NCBI RefSeq assembly: GCF_000160755.1
Contig: NZ_GG668582.1
Location: 1-39,449 of the forward strand
Source: Proteus mirabilis ATCC 29906
GTDB taxonomy: Bacteria; Pseudomonadota; Gammaproteobacteria; Enterobacterales; Enterobacteriaceae
Direction of reading: 5' to 3'
Length of the DNA: 39,449 nt
Part shown: positions 9,651 to 18,893 of the stretch, piece after piece
How positions within the stretch are numbered: position 1 is the first letter of the stretch
Layout of the letters: each line of letters starts with the position of its first letter
Notes under the pieces: model-generated
Database searches by the model: none
Told to the model about the DNA's origin: nothing
What the model saw: only the letters and a program-made list of their open reading frames with translations
Translations under genes and position numbers: made by a program

Positions 9651-10862
9651 TTATTTCTTTTTACTTAATGCCCGAATACGTGATGGCAAAGAGTATAGGC
9701 GGATAAACCCTTCTGCATGGCTGTGATCATAGACTTCATCTTCACCAAAGGTGGCGAACTCTTCCGAGTAGAGGCTGTTGTCAGATTTTTTCTGAATAGC
9801 ATTCACATGGCCTTTATAAAGCTCTAACACCACTTCGCCATTTACCTCTGTTGCCAGCGAGTCAGCAGCAGCTTGTAATGAAGCCCGAATTGGCGTAAAC
9901 CAACGACCGTCATAAACAACATAAGACATCTCTAAACCCAACTGTTGACGCCATTTAAAAGCATCTCTATCCAAAACCAGTTGCTCAACACCACGCAGTG
10001 CCGCCATCATAATGGTGCCTCCTGGGGTTTCATAGCAACCGCGAGATTTCATACCGACCAGACGATTTTCCACAATATCAATACGACCAATACCGTGTTT
10101 TACACCTAGCGTATTTAATGTAGCTAAACACTCATAAGGGGATTGAGCTTTGCCATTGATAGCAACCACTTCACCTGCTTTTACCGTTACAGAAACCTGT
10201 TCAGGTGTATCAGGGGCTTTTTTCGGATCTACCGTCCATGCCCAGCAATCTTCATTAGAGGCATTCCATGGACTTTCTAACACTCCGCCTTCTGTTGAGA
10301 TATGCCATGCGTTTTCATCACGACTATAAATTTTCTCAAGTGTCGCCGTGGTTGGAATATGACGAACTTTTAGATAATCCAGTAGGGCTTCACGGGAGCG
10401 CAAGTCCCACTCTCTCCAAGGTGCAACCACTTTAAGTTGCGGTGCCAGTGCGGTATAAGTACTTTCAAAACGAACTTGGTCATTACCTTTACCTGTTGCG
10501 CCATGCGCCAAGGCATCAGCCCCGAGTTTTAATGCCAATTCAACTTGTGCTTTCGCAATCACAGGGCGTGCCATTGAAGTGCCTAACAAATAGCTCCCTT
10601 CATATAATGCCCCTGTTTTTAATACTGGATACACATAGTCTTTAATAAACTCTTCTCGTAAATCAACCACATAGCATTCACTGGCCCCTGACGCCAATGC
10701 TTTTTGCTCTACACCTTCCAGATCTTCACGGCTTTGTCCCACATCAGCAACAAACGCAACCACCTCGCAATTGTCATAATGCTCTTTTAACCAAGGGATG
10801 ATAGCCGATGTGTCTAGACCACCTGAATATGCCAGTACAATTTTTTTAATACCTTTTGTCAT
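9651..10862 (-). CDS. argG: Argininosuccinate synthase
   Basis: ATP-dependent joining of citrulline and aspartate. It is 403 aa from the ATG at 10862; upstream in-frame codons precede the conserved [19 protein letters not shown]. The PP-loop SGGLDTS, DVGQ and the citrulline/aspartate site [12 protein letters not shown] are clear. At about 400 aa it is the short form; E. coli ArgG is about 447 aa and encoded elsewhere on the chromosome. Here it sits inside the arg operon between argB and argH, an arrangement also known from Yersinia and Serratia. Confidence 0.96.
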   Translation of the reverse strand: MTKGIKKIVLAYSGGLDTSAIIPWLKEHYDNCEVVAFVADVGQSREDLEGVEQKALASGASECYVVDLREEFIKDYVYPVLKTGALYEGSYLLGTSMARPVIAKAQVELALKLGADALAHGATGKGNDQVRFESTYTALAPQLKVVAPWREWDLRSREALLDYLKVRHIPTTATLEKIYSRDENAWHISTEGGVLESPWNASNEDCWAWTVDPKKAPDTPEQVSVTVKAGEVVAINGKAQSPYECLATLNTLGVKHGIGRIDIVENRLVGMKSRGCYETPGGTIMMAALRGVEQLVLDRDAFKWRQQLGLEMSYVVYDGRWFTPIRASLQAAADSLATEVNGEVVLELYKGHVNAIQKKSDNSLYSEEFATFGEDEVYDHSHAEGFIRLYSLPSRIRALSKKK

Positions 10863-10926
10863 AGTGATAACCTTTATTCTCAATTGTGTTTATTGCGCCA
10901 ATATACAAAGCGTTATGTGGCTGTGT

Positions 10927-11700
10927 TTAAGCTAAAATACGTGTCCCGATCGCCATACCATTAAATAAATCAGTCAGTTTTTCCGCGTGACGCCAACTGG
11001 CTATTTCAACAGGACGTCTAAGCGTTTTTGCCGCTTCTAACGCAGCATTAACTTTAACAATCATGCCGTCGGTGATAATGCCTTGGTCGATTAATGCTTG
11101 CGCTTTTGTGGCAGATATTTCTGTGAGTTTTTGTCCTTTACCATCCAAAATGCCACTTACATCTGAGAGCAACACCAAATCTGCTCCTAAGGTTTCAGCA
11201 ATCGCTGTTGCCGCTTGGTCAGCATTAACATTCATCAGTTCACCTTGGATGCTCACACCTATAGAACTAATAATCGGGAGATACCCTGCATTCAGTAATA
11301 GATTTAATAACTCAGGAGAGCCAGGTTCAGCATTTCCCACATGACCTAGCTCATCACTAATTTTTGTTACTTTGGCTAATTGACCATCGCCCAAACAAAG
11401 TCCGACACCATTTAAACCAAAGCGTGTGGCCCATGACAGCAATGTTTTATTGGCACTTCCTGCCAACGCGCCAGTAATAATGTCAATTTGATCGGCGGGG
11501 GTAACTCGTAGGCCTTGTTTTTTAACAACGGGCAATTGCAGCTTTTTCATCAGAGAATCAACCAAACAGCCACCACCATGAACAATCACTAATGGACGGC
11601 TATGACTAGTGCGATATTCTTGTAGTGCTGTAAAAAAACGTGTTAACGCTTTTTCGTTATCTAGCAGTACACCGCCTAGTTTGATAATTAATGGTTCCAT
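10927..11700 (-). CDS. argB: Acetylglutamate kinase
   Basis: Phosphorylates N-acetylglutamate, the second committed step of arginine synthesis. It is 257 aa. The amino-acid kinase fold motifs are visible: KLGGVLLDN near the N-terminus, [10 protein letters not shown] for phosphate binding, [25 protein letters not shown] near residues 160-185, and [11 protein letters not shown] near the end. AGGGAC precedes the ATG. The gap to argC is only 20 nt, so the two are co-transcribed. Confidence 0.96.
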   Translation of the reverse strand: MEPLIIKLGGVLLDNEKALTRFFTALQEYRTSHSRPLVIVHGGGCLVDSLMKKLQLPVVKKQGLRVTPADQIDIITGALAGSANKTLLSWATRFGLNGVGLCLGDGQLAKVTKISDELGHVGNAEPGSPELLNLLLNAGYLPIISSIGVSIQGELMNVNADQAATAIAETLGADLVLLSDVSGILDGKGQKLTEISATKAQALIDQGIITDGMIVKVNAALEAAKTLRRPVEIASWRHAEKLTDLFNGMAIGTRILA

Positions 11701-11720
11701 AAAACGTCCCTACTCATTAT

Positions 11721-12725
11721 TTAGATAAGTGTTTCGGTTGGTGCAAAACCGAACCGAATGTTCATACATTGCACCGCTTGTGCTGCGGCCCCTTTTAATA
11801 AGTTATCTTCCGCACCGACAATAATTAAATGCTCACCTTGTTGTGCTAACCCGATATCACAAAAGGCGGTACCGACAACGGCTTTTAATGCAGGTAGACC
11901 TTTGTCATACATACGCACCAACGGTTGGTCTTGATACGCTGTTTCAAATGCCTGCCTTACCTCATTTTCTGTGACACCTTGTTTTAACTTACAGGTGATA
12001 GTGGCTAAGATCCCCCTAGCAAAATTACCAAGATGAGGAGTAAAAATGACATCAATGCCAAGGTGAGTAGCAATTTCCGGTTGGTGACGATGCGTAAAAA
12101 CACCGTAAGGTTGTAAACTCACTTCACAAAAGCTGTTTGTTAAAGACGCTTTTCTGCCTGCGCCACTTACACCGCTGGTGGCATTGATAACAGGCCAGTG
12201 AGTGCTGTCTAATAATCCCGCTTCAACTAATGGCTTTAACGACAGCTGAGAAACGGTGGGATAACAACCCGGCACAGCAATAAGTTGAGCCTGACTAATC
12301 TGATCAGCGTTCCATTCGGCAAGACCATAAACCGCCTGTGATAACCAATCAGTATTCTTATGCTCGAATCCATAGTATTGTTGATAGAAATGCTTATTTT
12401 GTACTCGGTAGGCGCCAGATAAATCGAACACCACACACCCCTGAGCGAGAAAAATAGGAGCAATGTCATGACTGACTTCATGTGCGGTGGCTAAAAAAAC
12501 GATATCGATATTTTTAGCGGCATTAGCAACATCGACCATAGGCTCAAGTGGCAAATCAACTAAGCCACGATATTGTGGGTAAAGCTCAGAAAAGCACTTC
12601 CCTGCATCTACACTTTGAGCGGATACCATCAGTCTGCTCAAATTTACATGGGGATGCTGCTGAAGATAGGCTGCTAATTCAGCACCGGTGTAACCACTTG
12701 CTCCTACAATCAGAGTATTTAACAT
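11721..12725 (-). CDS. argC: N-acetyl-gamma-glutamyl-phosphate reductase
   Basis: NADPH-dependent reduction to N-acetylglutamate semialdehyde. It is 334 aa from the ATG at 12725, the same length as in E. coli. The Rossmann motif [14 protein letters not shown] is at the N-terminus, and the catalytic cysteine is in AVPGCYPTV. Nine more in-frame codons lie upstream but fall towards the ARG boxes, so the start at [11 protein letters not shown] is preferred. First gene of argCBGH. Confidence 0.96.
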   Translation of the reverse strand: MLNTLIVGASGYTGAELAAYLQQHPHVNLSRLMVSAQSVDAGKCFSELYPQYRGLVDLPLEPMVDVANAAKNIDIVFLATAHEVSHDIAPIFLAQGCVVFDLSGAYRVQNKHFYQQYYGFEHKNTDWLSQAVYGLAEWNADQISQAQLIAVPGCYPTVSQLSLKPLVEAGLLDSTHWPVINATSGVSGAGRKASLTNSFCEVSLQPYGVFTHRHQPEIATHLGIDVIFTPHLGNFARGILATITCKLKQGVTENEVRQAFETAYQDQPLVRMYDKGLPALKAVVGTAFCDIGLAQQGEHLIIVGAEDNLLKGAAAQAVQCMNIRFGFAPTETLI

Positions 12726-12761
12726 GTCATTCTTACCTTGTACTATGAACACAAACCGATT

Positions 12762-12800
12762 AATGTATTTTTATTCAAAAAAAGTGCATGAATATTGATA
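12762..12800. promoter_or_regulatory. Double ARG box (ArgR operator) between argC and argE
   Basis: Two 18-bp ARG boxes separated by exactly 3 bp. Box 1 (12762-12779) has the core TGTATTTTTATTCA and box 2 (12783-12800) has TGCATGAATATTGA, against consensus TGAATwwwwATTCA. The 18+3+18 layout is that of hexameric ArgR operators. The position between divergent argC and argE allows joint arginine repression of both transcripts. Confidence 0.88.
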
Positions 12801-12825
12801 CTATTATGAAGAAAGGCTGTCAACA

Positions 12826-13989
12826 GTGAATATTAAATTACCTACATTTATTGAGCTTTATCGACAATTAATTGCAACACCCTCAATTAGTGCAACAGAT
12901 GCTAAGACAGACCAAAGTAACGAGGCACTGATTAATCTGTTGGCTAATTGGTTGGAAACACTCGGTTTTTCAATTGAAATACAACCAGTACCTGAAACCA
13001 GAGGGAAATTTAACCTACTTGCTACCCTTGGCAGTGGAACCGGCGGGTTATTACTCTGTGGACATACGGATACGGTGCCATTTGATGAAGGGCGTTGGAC
13101 TCAAGATCCCTTTACCCTAACGGAAAAAGAAGGCAAGTTATATGGTTTAGGTACGGCAGATATGAAAGGCTTTTTTGCCTTTATTATTGATGCATTGCGA
13201 GATATAGATACCTCTCAACTCACACATCCTCTGTATATTCTTGCTACAGCAGATGAAGAAACGTCGATGGCTGGTGCACGTTATTTTGCCGCTAATACCG
13301 CTATTCGTCCTGATTTTGCTATTATTGGCGAACCCACCTCATTACAACCAATACGTGCTCACAAAGGGCATTTATCTAATGCTATCCGTATTACTGGGCA
13401 ATCCGGTCACTCTAGTGATCCGGAAAAAGGTGTCAACGCTATTGAGTTAATGCATGAATCTATCACCCATCTCAGTACACTGCGCGATAGATTAAAAACC
13501 CGTTATAACAATCCGGCGTTTGTTATTCCCTATCCCACCATGAACTTTGGTTATATTAACGGTGGTGATGCTGCTAATAGAATTTGTGCTTGCTGTGAAT
13601 TACATATGGATATTCGCCCATTACCGGGATTAACGCTGCAAGATCTTGATGATCTGCTGCACGAAACATTAGCCCCGGTAAAAGCGCGCTGGCCGGGACG
13701 TTTAAGTGTCGAAGCATTGCACGAGCCTATTCCCGGCTACGAGTGTCCGACCGATCATAAAATGGTTGCCGTGATTGAAAAACTACTGGGTGAGAAAGCG
13801 CAAACTGTTAATTACTGTACCGAAGCACCTTTTATTCAAGCGCTATGCCCTACGCTAGTGCTTGGTCCGGGCTCCATTGAACAAGCCCACCAGCCTGATG
13901 AGTTTATTGATATGGCTTTTATTGAGCCAACTCGTGAATTAATGGAGCAATTAATTGAAAACTTTTGTTTAGCAGAGAAAGCGAAATAA
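12826..13989 (+). CDS. argE: Acetylornithine deacetylase
   Basis: Metal-dependent M20 hydrolase that releases ornithine from N-acetylornithine, so this is the linear arginine pathway. It is 387 aa (383 in E. coli), starting at GTG with AAAGG upstream. The metal-site motifs are [12 protein letters not shown], the bridging aspartate in [10 protein letters not shown], and [12 protein letters not shown]. The dimerisation motif [14 protein letters not shown] follows. It is divergent from argC and shares the ArgR operator. Confidence 0.95.
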   Translation: MNIKLPTFIELYRQLIATPSISATDAKTDQSNEALINLLANWLETLGFSIEIQPVPETRGKFNLLATLGSGTGGLLLCGHTDTVPFDEGRWTQDPFTLTEKEGKLYGLGTADMKGFFAFIIDALRDIDTSQLTHPLYILATADEETSMAGARYFAANTAIRPDFAIIGEPTSLQPIRAHKGHLSNAIRITGQSGHSSDPEKGVNAIELMHESITHLSTLRDRLKTRYNNPAFVIPYPTMNFGYINGGDAANRICACCELHMDIRPLPGLTLQDLDDLLHETLAPVKARWPGRLSVEALHEPIPGYECPTDHKMVAVIEKLLGEKAQTVNYCTEAPFIQALCPTLVLGPGSIEQAHQPDEFIDMAFIEPTRELMEQLIENFCLAEKAK

Positions 13990-14021
13990 TAAAAAATCCT
14001 ATCGACTTATGTTGAAATGCA

Positions 14022-14052
14022 AGTTGCAGGTAGGCGATTAGCCCCTGCAACT
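14022..14052. terminator. Hairpin between convergent argE and poxB
   Basis: AGTTGCAGG (14022-14030) pairs with CCTGCAACT (14044-14052) in a 9-bp stem. No T tract follows on either strand. Its place between two gene ends suggests an end-protecting or weakly terminating structure. Confidence 0.45.
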
Positions 14053-14080
14053 CGCAATATAACGATTATGCGTTTAATGA

Positions 14081-15805
14081 TTAGCGCAACCAGTTGGTTT
14101 TCGCTAATTGCACTATTTCATCGCCACGACCATTAATAATCGCTTTCATCATATACAAGCTAAAACCTTTGGCCTGCTCAAATTTAATTTCCGGAGGCAT
14201 GGAAAGCTCTTGTTTTGCGGTTACCACATCCACAATAACAGGGCCATCATGTTCAAAGGCTGTTTTTAATGCTTCATCAAGATCTTCGCCTTTCTCAACG
14301 CGAATACCTTTAATTCCCGCCGCATTGGCAATAGCGGCAAAATCAGGATTATGTAAATCGGTGCCATCAGTCAAATAGCCCCCCGCTTTCATTTCCATCG
14401 CCACAAAACCTAATACGCTGTTATTAAAAATCACCACTTTCACCGGTAAGTTCATTTGAGCCAATGAGATGAAATCACCCATTAACATGGTAAAACCACC
14501 GTCACCGCACATCGCCACAACTTGACGTTTTCTGTCCAGTGCTTGAATACCAATAGCTTGCGCCATCGCATTCGCCATTGAGCCATGGTTAAATGAACCA
14601 ATTAAACGACGTTTACCATTCATTTTCACGTAACGTGCTGCCCAAACTGTTGGCGTGCCAACATCACAGGTAAATACCGCATCATCGTTGGCTAATTCAC
14701 TTAATCGACGTGCTAAATACTGAGGGTGGATCAACTCACGCTCACTAGGTTGAGCCAATGCATCTAAATCTTTGCGTGCTTTAGCATAATGTTTTAACGA
14801 GGCATCAAGATGTGCGGTATCTGTTTTCTCTTTTAATCGCGGTTGTAATGCATTAAGGGTTGCTTTGACATCTCCAACAAAAGCCATATCCACATGGCAA
14901 TGTGAGCCAATACTACTTGGATTAAGGTCAATTTGAATAATATTAGCTTTGGCAGGATAGAAAGCGCGATAAGGGAATTGAGTACCTAACAGCACTAAAG
15001 TATCGGCATTCTCCATTGCGTGATAACCCGATGAAAAACCGATAAGACCCGTCATTCCCACGCTACATGGATTATTCCACTCAAGATACTCTTTCCCACG
15101 TAGTGCATGCACAACAGGGGCTTTTAAGGTTTGTGCTAGTTTCACCACTTCATCATGTGCTTGAGCACAACCGGCACCACACATTAAGGTGATATTTTTA
15201 GCGTTATTCAGTGCCTCAGACAGTTTTTCGATTTCAAAACGATTCGGCATAATCAGTGGTGATTGTAGTGGATACCAATTTTCATGGGCATCTTCTGGAG
15301 CGGGTTTTAACGCTACATCACCGGGTAATACCACCACCGCAACACCCTTTTTCAAAATAGCGGTGCGCATAGCGATAGCCAGAATTTGTGGGATCTGATC
15401 GGGATTAGAGACTAATTCACAATAGTGACTACATTCACGAAATAACTCTTGAGGATGAGTTTCTTGAAAGTAATTACTACCAATTTCAGCAGAGGGAATA
15501 TGAGCGGCAATCGCTAACACGGGAACATGATTACGATGACAATCAAAAAGTCCATTAATTAAGTGTAAGTTACCTGGTCCACAGGAGCCGGCACAAACGG
15601 CTAATTCACCATTGATAGCCGCTTCTGCTCCGGCGGCAAAAGCCGCGACTTCTTCATGGCGTGTGCCCATCCATTCAATGGTACCCATTTTGCGCAAGCT
15701 ATCACTTAATCCATTCAATGAATCGCCCGTCACCCCCCAAATACGTTTCACACCTGCATTATGGAGCACTTTAGCAATATAGGTTGCAACTGTTTGCTTA
15801 CTCAT
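14081..15805 (-). CDS. poxB: Pyruvate dehydrogenase (quinone), pyruvate oxidase
   Basis: Peripheral membrane flavoenzyme using ThDP and FAD that oxidises pyruvate to acetate and CO2 and passes electrons to ubiquinone. It is 574 aa from the ATG at 15805, which has AAGGA 9-10 nt upstream; the ATG at 15814 is too close to that site. The catalytic glutamate lies in [15 protein letters not shown]. The ThDP motif runs from [12 protein letters not shown] to FNNSVLGFV, and the lipid-binding C-terminus (ending [16 protein letters not shown]) is intact. It is convergent with argE. In E. coli poxB is elsewhere, so this is a lineage-specific location. Confidence 0.95.
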   Translation of the reverse strand: MSKQTVATYIAKVLHNAGVKRIWGVTGDSLNGLSDSLRKMGTIEWMGTRHEEVAAFAAGAEAAINGELAVCAGSCGPGNLHLINGLFDCHRNHVPVLAIAAHIPSAEIGSNYFQETHPQELFRECSHYCELVSNPDQIPQILAIAMRTAILKKGVAVVVLPGDVALKPAPEDAHENWYPLQSPLIMPNRFEIEKLSEALNNAKNITLMCGAGCAQAHDEVVKLAQTLKAPVVHALRGKEYLEWNNPCSVGMTGLIGFSSGYHAMENADTLVLLGTQFPYRAFYPAKANIIQIDLNPSSIGSHCHVDMAFVGDVKATLNALQPRLKEKTDTAHLDASLKHYAKARKDLDALAQPSERELIHPQYLARRLSELANDDAVFTCDVGTPTVWAARYVKMNGKRRLIGSFNHGSMANAMAQAIGIQALDRKRQVVAMCGDGGFTMLMGDFISLAQMNLPVKVVIFNNSVLGFVAMEMKAGGYLTDGTDLHNPDFAAIANAAGIKGIRVEKGEDLDEALKTAFEHDGPVIVDVVTAKQELSMPPEIKFEQAKGFSLYMMKAIINGRGDEIVQLAKTNWLR

Positions 15806-15814
15806 GTGACGCAT

Positions 15815-16369
15815 TTCCTTTTTATTTTAGTGGGTAATCTCTCTACATGCTGCCCCAGATATAACAACCGACTCTTTTACCACATCATATAGAGAATACC
15901 GTGTTATTAAATCAAATATTAAGAATAACATCTCTTGATTGATTGTCACGGTAGATAGGTCAATTAATAAAGGAAATTAACTATAAAAAATAATACTATT
16001 GATAAACGCACTTATCGCTTTTATGACTCATTTCGCATTAAATAAGAATCTATCTCATTTATATTGTATTAAAATCATCAAGTGCTAGACAAAATAAACT
16101 TATAGGATTATTTTAATAATTAAACTAATTTTTAATTGCTCTTTTTCTACTATCATTTTATTTAACAATATAGCTGACACATTTCAGCCTTACTCTCTGT
16201 CTTTCCTCAATAATTTCAGTTAACTCAAATTGTTAATAAATTTATTACTATTATTTTATTTCATGTCCCATGAAAAAGAGGTATGAAGTAAACATGACAT
16301 TGGTCACGCTACCTTTTGCTTTTTGTCCTCTAGAATAAAGCCTGTTTATTTTTCTACGGAGATTAACGG
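15815..16369. other. 555-bp AT-rich intergenic region with two divergent promoters
   Basis: No gene was found on either strand. It must hold the poxB promoter on the left and the promoter of the 16370 operon on the right, where a CRP-like site and a -10 box are visible (16288-16336). The middle is very AT-rich with many A/T runs, as often seen in DNA bound by H-NS, but no specific site can be named. Confidence 0.6.
16288..16336 (+). promoter_or_regulatory. Candidate class II CRP-dependent promoter
   Basis: CATGA-N6-TCACG with flanking A residues (about 16290-16311) resembles the CRP site TGTGA-N6-TCACA. A -10 box TAGAAT lies at 16331-16336 and no good -35 box is seen. With a start near 16343, the CRP-site centre falls at about -42, the class II activator position. 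The operon would then be active when preferred carbon sources are absent. Not tested. Confidence 0.5.
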
Positions 16370-17191
16370 ATGGACAAAAGTAGAAGTCCGATAAAGGTTT
16401 TCTTTATTAGTATTCTGGCAGTCCTTTTCTTAATTTTTATTTCACAATATGTGATTGGTAAAAAAGAAATTAAGATTGGTATTGCAGTCATTCCTATTCT
16501 ACCAATGTTATTTGCAGTTATTATTGGTATGTTTATGTCGGCTGGATTTACCCGCAAAAAAATTAAAGTTTGGGGTAAATTATTTACAGAAAAAGAAGAA
16601 GGCTTCTGCGGTAAAATGGTAGGTTTCAGCCTACTTATTTTAGGTACGCAATATGCTGGCATGATCGTCCCAAATATAAAAATGATTTTAAGTGTCGGTA
16701 TTCCTTTATTTGTTCAAGAGCTAGGAAACTTATTACCAGTATTAATTGCCGTACCATTAGCCATTAAATTTGGTTTTGGTCGCCGTGCAATTGGTGCATG
16801 TTCATCTATTAGTCGAGAACCTTCTATCGCCGTTATTCAAGGTAGATTTGGGACTGGCTCACAAGAATATATTGGTGTATTAGCTATTTACTTATGTGGT
16901 TCTGTTATCGGGACTTTATGGTTTAGCGTATTAGGTAGTCTTGCACCATTAACAGGCTTACACCCACTTGCTCTAGCAGCAGGCTCCGGCGTAGGTTCAG
17001 GTTCAATGTTAAGTGCTGCATCAGGGGCATTAATTAACGGTTTAGACGAAGCTTTAGCACAACAAGTATTAAGTGTTGCGGCTGCATCTAACTTATTATC
17101 TTCTGCACTTGGCGCACTCTCATTAACCTATTTAGGTTTACCTCTTTCAGAAAAAATTTATAAAGTTTTCACCAGAGGCAAAACTGCATGA
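16370..17191 (+). CDS. DUF3100-type multispanning membrane protein, putative transporter subunit
   Basis: A 273-aa hydrophobic protein with about seven membrane segments, at roughly residues 9-29, 35-58, 83-103, 105-135, 167-190, 195-215 and 229-255. I recognise it as like the DUF3100 proteins, whose substrate is unknown. Conserved-looking loops are GACSSISREPSIAVIQGRFGTGS (before segment 5, residues about 140-162 in part) and the Gly/Ser-rich AAGSGVGSGSMLSAASG (198-214). The latter resembles the broken-helix substrate sites of secondary transporters. ACGGAGAT precedes the ATG. The stop overlaps the next gene's start (ATGA), so the two membrane proteins are probably made together. The transport role is inference. 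Confidence 0.75.
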   Translation: MDKSRSPIKVFFISILAVLFLIFISQYVIGKKEIKIGIAVIPILPMLFAVIIGMFMSAGFTRKKIKVWGKLFTEKEEGFCGKMVGFSLLILGTQYAGMIVPNIKMILSVGIPLFVQELGNLLPVLIAVPLAIKFGFGRRAIGACSSISREPSIAVIQGRFGTGSQEYIGVLAIYLCGSVIGTLWFSVLGSLAPLTGLHPLALAAGSGVGSGSMLSAASGALINGLDEALAQQVLSVAAASNLLSSALGALSLTYLGLPLSEKIYKVFTRGKTA

Positions 17192-17637
17192 AAAATATAA
17201 TTATAGATATGAAATTAGTATTCGTTGCTATTTTACTGGCAATGTTTACTCAAACGTTAACATCAGGGATTGCTATTTATGCAATGTGGGATAGCTTTAT
17301 TGCTATGTCTGTAGTGGTTTTTATTTCACTCGTTGCTAAACAATATTTACCTTCATCTCTACCAACATTTGCTTATGCAACTATTATCGGGATACTTATT
17401 TGTTTACCTGAAACACCTGTAAGAGAGTTTTTTATTAGTTCTATTGGTAAAGTCTCTTTCTTATCTTGTTGTGTACCTTTATTAGCATTTGCTGGTTTAT
17501 CCGTTGGTGGCCAATTAGAAGAACTGAAGAAAATGTCATGGAAAGTGATCCTTATTTTCATGATTGTTTCTACCTGCTGTTTCTTCGGCGCATCAATCGT
17601 CGCACAAATTGGATTTACTATCCAGGGAGTTATCTAA
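17188..17637 (+). CDS. Small membrane protein, putative second transporter subunit
   Basis: A 149-aa protein with four or five hydrophobic segments, at about residues 8-28, 32-50, 60-78, 86-106 and 118-145. The stretch LLAFAGLSVGGQLEELKKMS looks like the short conserved segment before the last helices of several exporter and bile-acid-fold transporter families. It overlaps the preceding gene by 4 bp (ATGA) and the following one by 1 bp (TAATG). At about half the size of a transporter, it may form one transporter with the 273-aa protein (422 residues in all). No function is assigned. Confidence 0.7.
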   Translation: MKNIIIDMKLVFVAILLAMFTQTLTSGIAIYAMWDSFIAMSVVVFISLVAKQYLPSSLPTFAYATIIGILICLPETPVREFFISSIGKVSFLSCCVPLLAFAGLSVGGQLEELKKMSWKVILIFMIVSTCCFFGASIVAQIGFTIQGVI

Positions 17638-18818
17638 TGAATAATATTTATAATGTCAGCGAAAAACTCTTTCAATTAAATGACTTTAGTAAAAAAACAC
17701 GACAAGATCTGCACAAAATTCCTGAGTTATCAGGTGAAGAATATAAAACATCAAAGTATTGCCGTGAATTGATGGAAAGCTTTGGCTATCAAATTAAAAC
17801 CTTTGATGGCTATACTGGATTTACTGCCGATTTAATTGTTAATGCTGATTTTCCACTAATTGCCATCCGTGCAGATATGGATGGATTAGAAATGCCAGAC
17901 TTAACGAACAACGAACACAGCTCTATCCATCAAGGTTGTGCACATAATTGTGGTCACGATACTCATATGACCATTGCATTAACGGCCGCTAAATACCTTG
18001 CTGAAAACCAAGCAGAAATGAGCGCTAATGTGCGTTTTATTTTCCAAATGGCAGAAGAGGATATGCGTGTTCCTGGTGCTGACAAAATGGTTGAGTTAGG
18101 TTGCATGGAAGGCGTTGATGAAACTTACGCACTACATAATGATGCAGCTATCGAAACCGGTTGTGTACGTTTTAATGATGGTGTCATGTCATCTTACGGC
18201 TCAGCATGGACATTAGATGTTTATGGTGTTTCTGCGCACGGATCTACACCGCATAAAGGTTTAGATGCTATTCGTGAAGCAACTCGCTTAATTGATTATA
18301 TGGATTATGTGGTTGCCAAAAAAACTGATCCCTTTAGCCCTGCGGTATTTGGTTGCGGCATGATCAATGGCGGTACTATTCCTAATGCGTTAGCAGATCA
18401 CGTTCAAGCCCGTGGTACTATCCGCTCTATGGATGAAAATACCGACAAAGTATTAAAAGAAAGTTTTAATGAAATCGTAGCACGCAGTACAGCGGGTGGA
18501 TTTAAAACAACATTAACAGCGACAGGCTACCCTGCTGTTATTAACCATCCTACGGCTTATCAGCGTTTACTAGAAGCCACTCGCCAATTTTTACCAGAAG
18601 AGAATATCGAATCTAACGGTAAACCAATGACGGGTAGTGAAGACTTTAGCTATATGGTGAATGCCACTAAAGGTAAAGTTGGCGCAATGTTCTTTTTAGG
18701 CAGTGGTAATCAAGCTAAAGGTATCAATAACTACCTTCATGCTAATCCTTATTTTGTTGATGATGATTGCTTATTAGTGGGTGCACAGATTTTTGTTAAT
18801 CTGCTAACTCGCAAATAA
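17637..18818 (+). CDS. M20D family amidohydrolase (AbgB/hippurate hydrolase type)
   Basis: A 393-aa cytoplasmic metallohydrolase, expected to cleave an amide bond in an N-acyl amino acid or similar conjugate. Metal-site motifs are visible: RADMDGLEMPD (78-88), CAHNCGHDTHM (101-111, with C105, H107 and H110), AEED (139-142) and H167 in YALHND. The lid domain has GVSAHGSTPHKGLDAI, and the C-terminal metal histidine is likely in NYLHANPYF. Translation starts at the ATG that overlaps the previous stop codon, with AGGGAG 8 nt upstream; the open frame extends further upstream but without such a site. The substrate is unknown. Relatives act on aminobenzoyl-glutamate, hippurate, indole-acetyl amino acids and N-acetyl-cysteine derivatives. 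Confidence 0.85.
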   Translation: MNNIYNVSEKLFQLNDFSKKTRQDLHKIPELSGEEYKTSKYCRELMESFGYQIKTFDGYTGFTADLIVNADFPLIAIRADMDGLEMPDLTNNEHSSIHQGCAHNCGHDTHMTIALTAAKYLAENQAEMSANVRFIFQMAEEDMRVPGADKMVELGCMEGVDETYALHNDAAIETGCVRFNDGVMSSYGSAWTLDVYGVSAHGSTPHKGLDAIREATRLIDYMDYVVAKKTDPFSPAVFGCGMINGGTIPNALADHVQARGTIRSMDENTDKVLKESFNEIVARSTAGGFKTTLTATGYPAVINHPTAYQRLLEATRQFLPEENIESNGKPMTGSEDFSYMVNATKGKVGAMFFLGSGNQAKGINNYLHANPYFVDDDCLLVGAQIFVNLLTRK

Positions 18819-18835
18819 TTACTTATTCTGCCCTA

Positions 18836-18870
18836 AGCCCGTTTTTTGCCCCCGCAAAAACGGGCTTTTT
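18836..18870. terminator. Terminator between the hydrolase and the CysB-like regulator
   Basis: GCCCGTTTTTTGC pairs with GCAAAAACGGGC around a CCC(C) loop, followed by TTTTT. It lies between two convergent genes and can end the three-gene operon on the plus strand. Confidence 0.88.
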
Positions 18871-18893
18871 AGTCCCTCATCTTAACTGAAGAT

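Noticed and set aside
15815-16369. Possible insertion element or small RNA in the AT-rich gap before the transporter operon
   Set aside because: No terminal inverted repeats, transposase remnant or internal terminator was seen.
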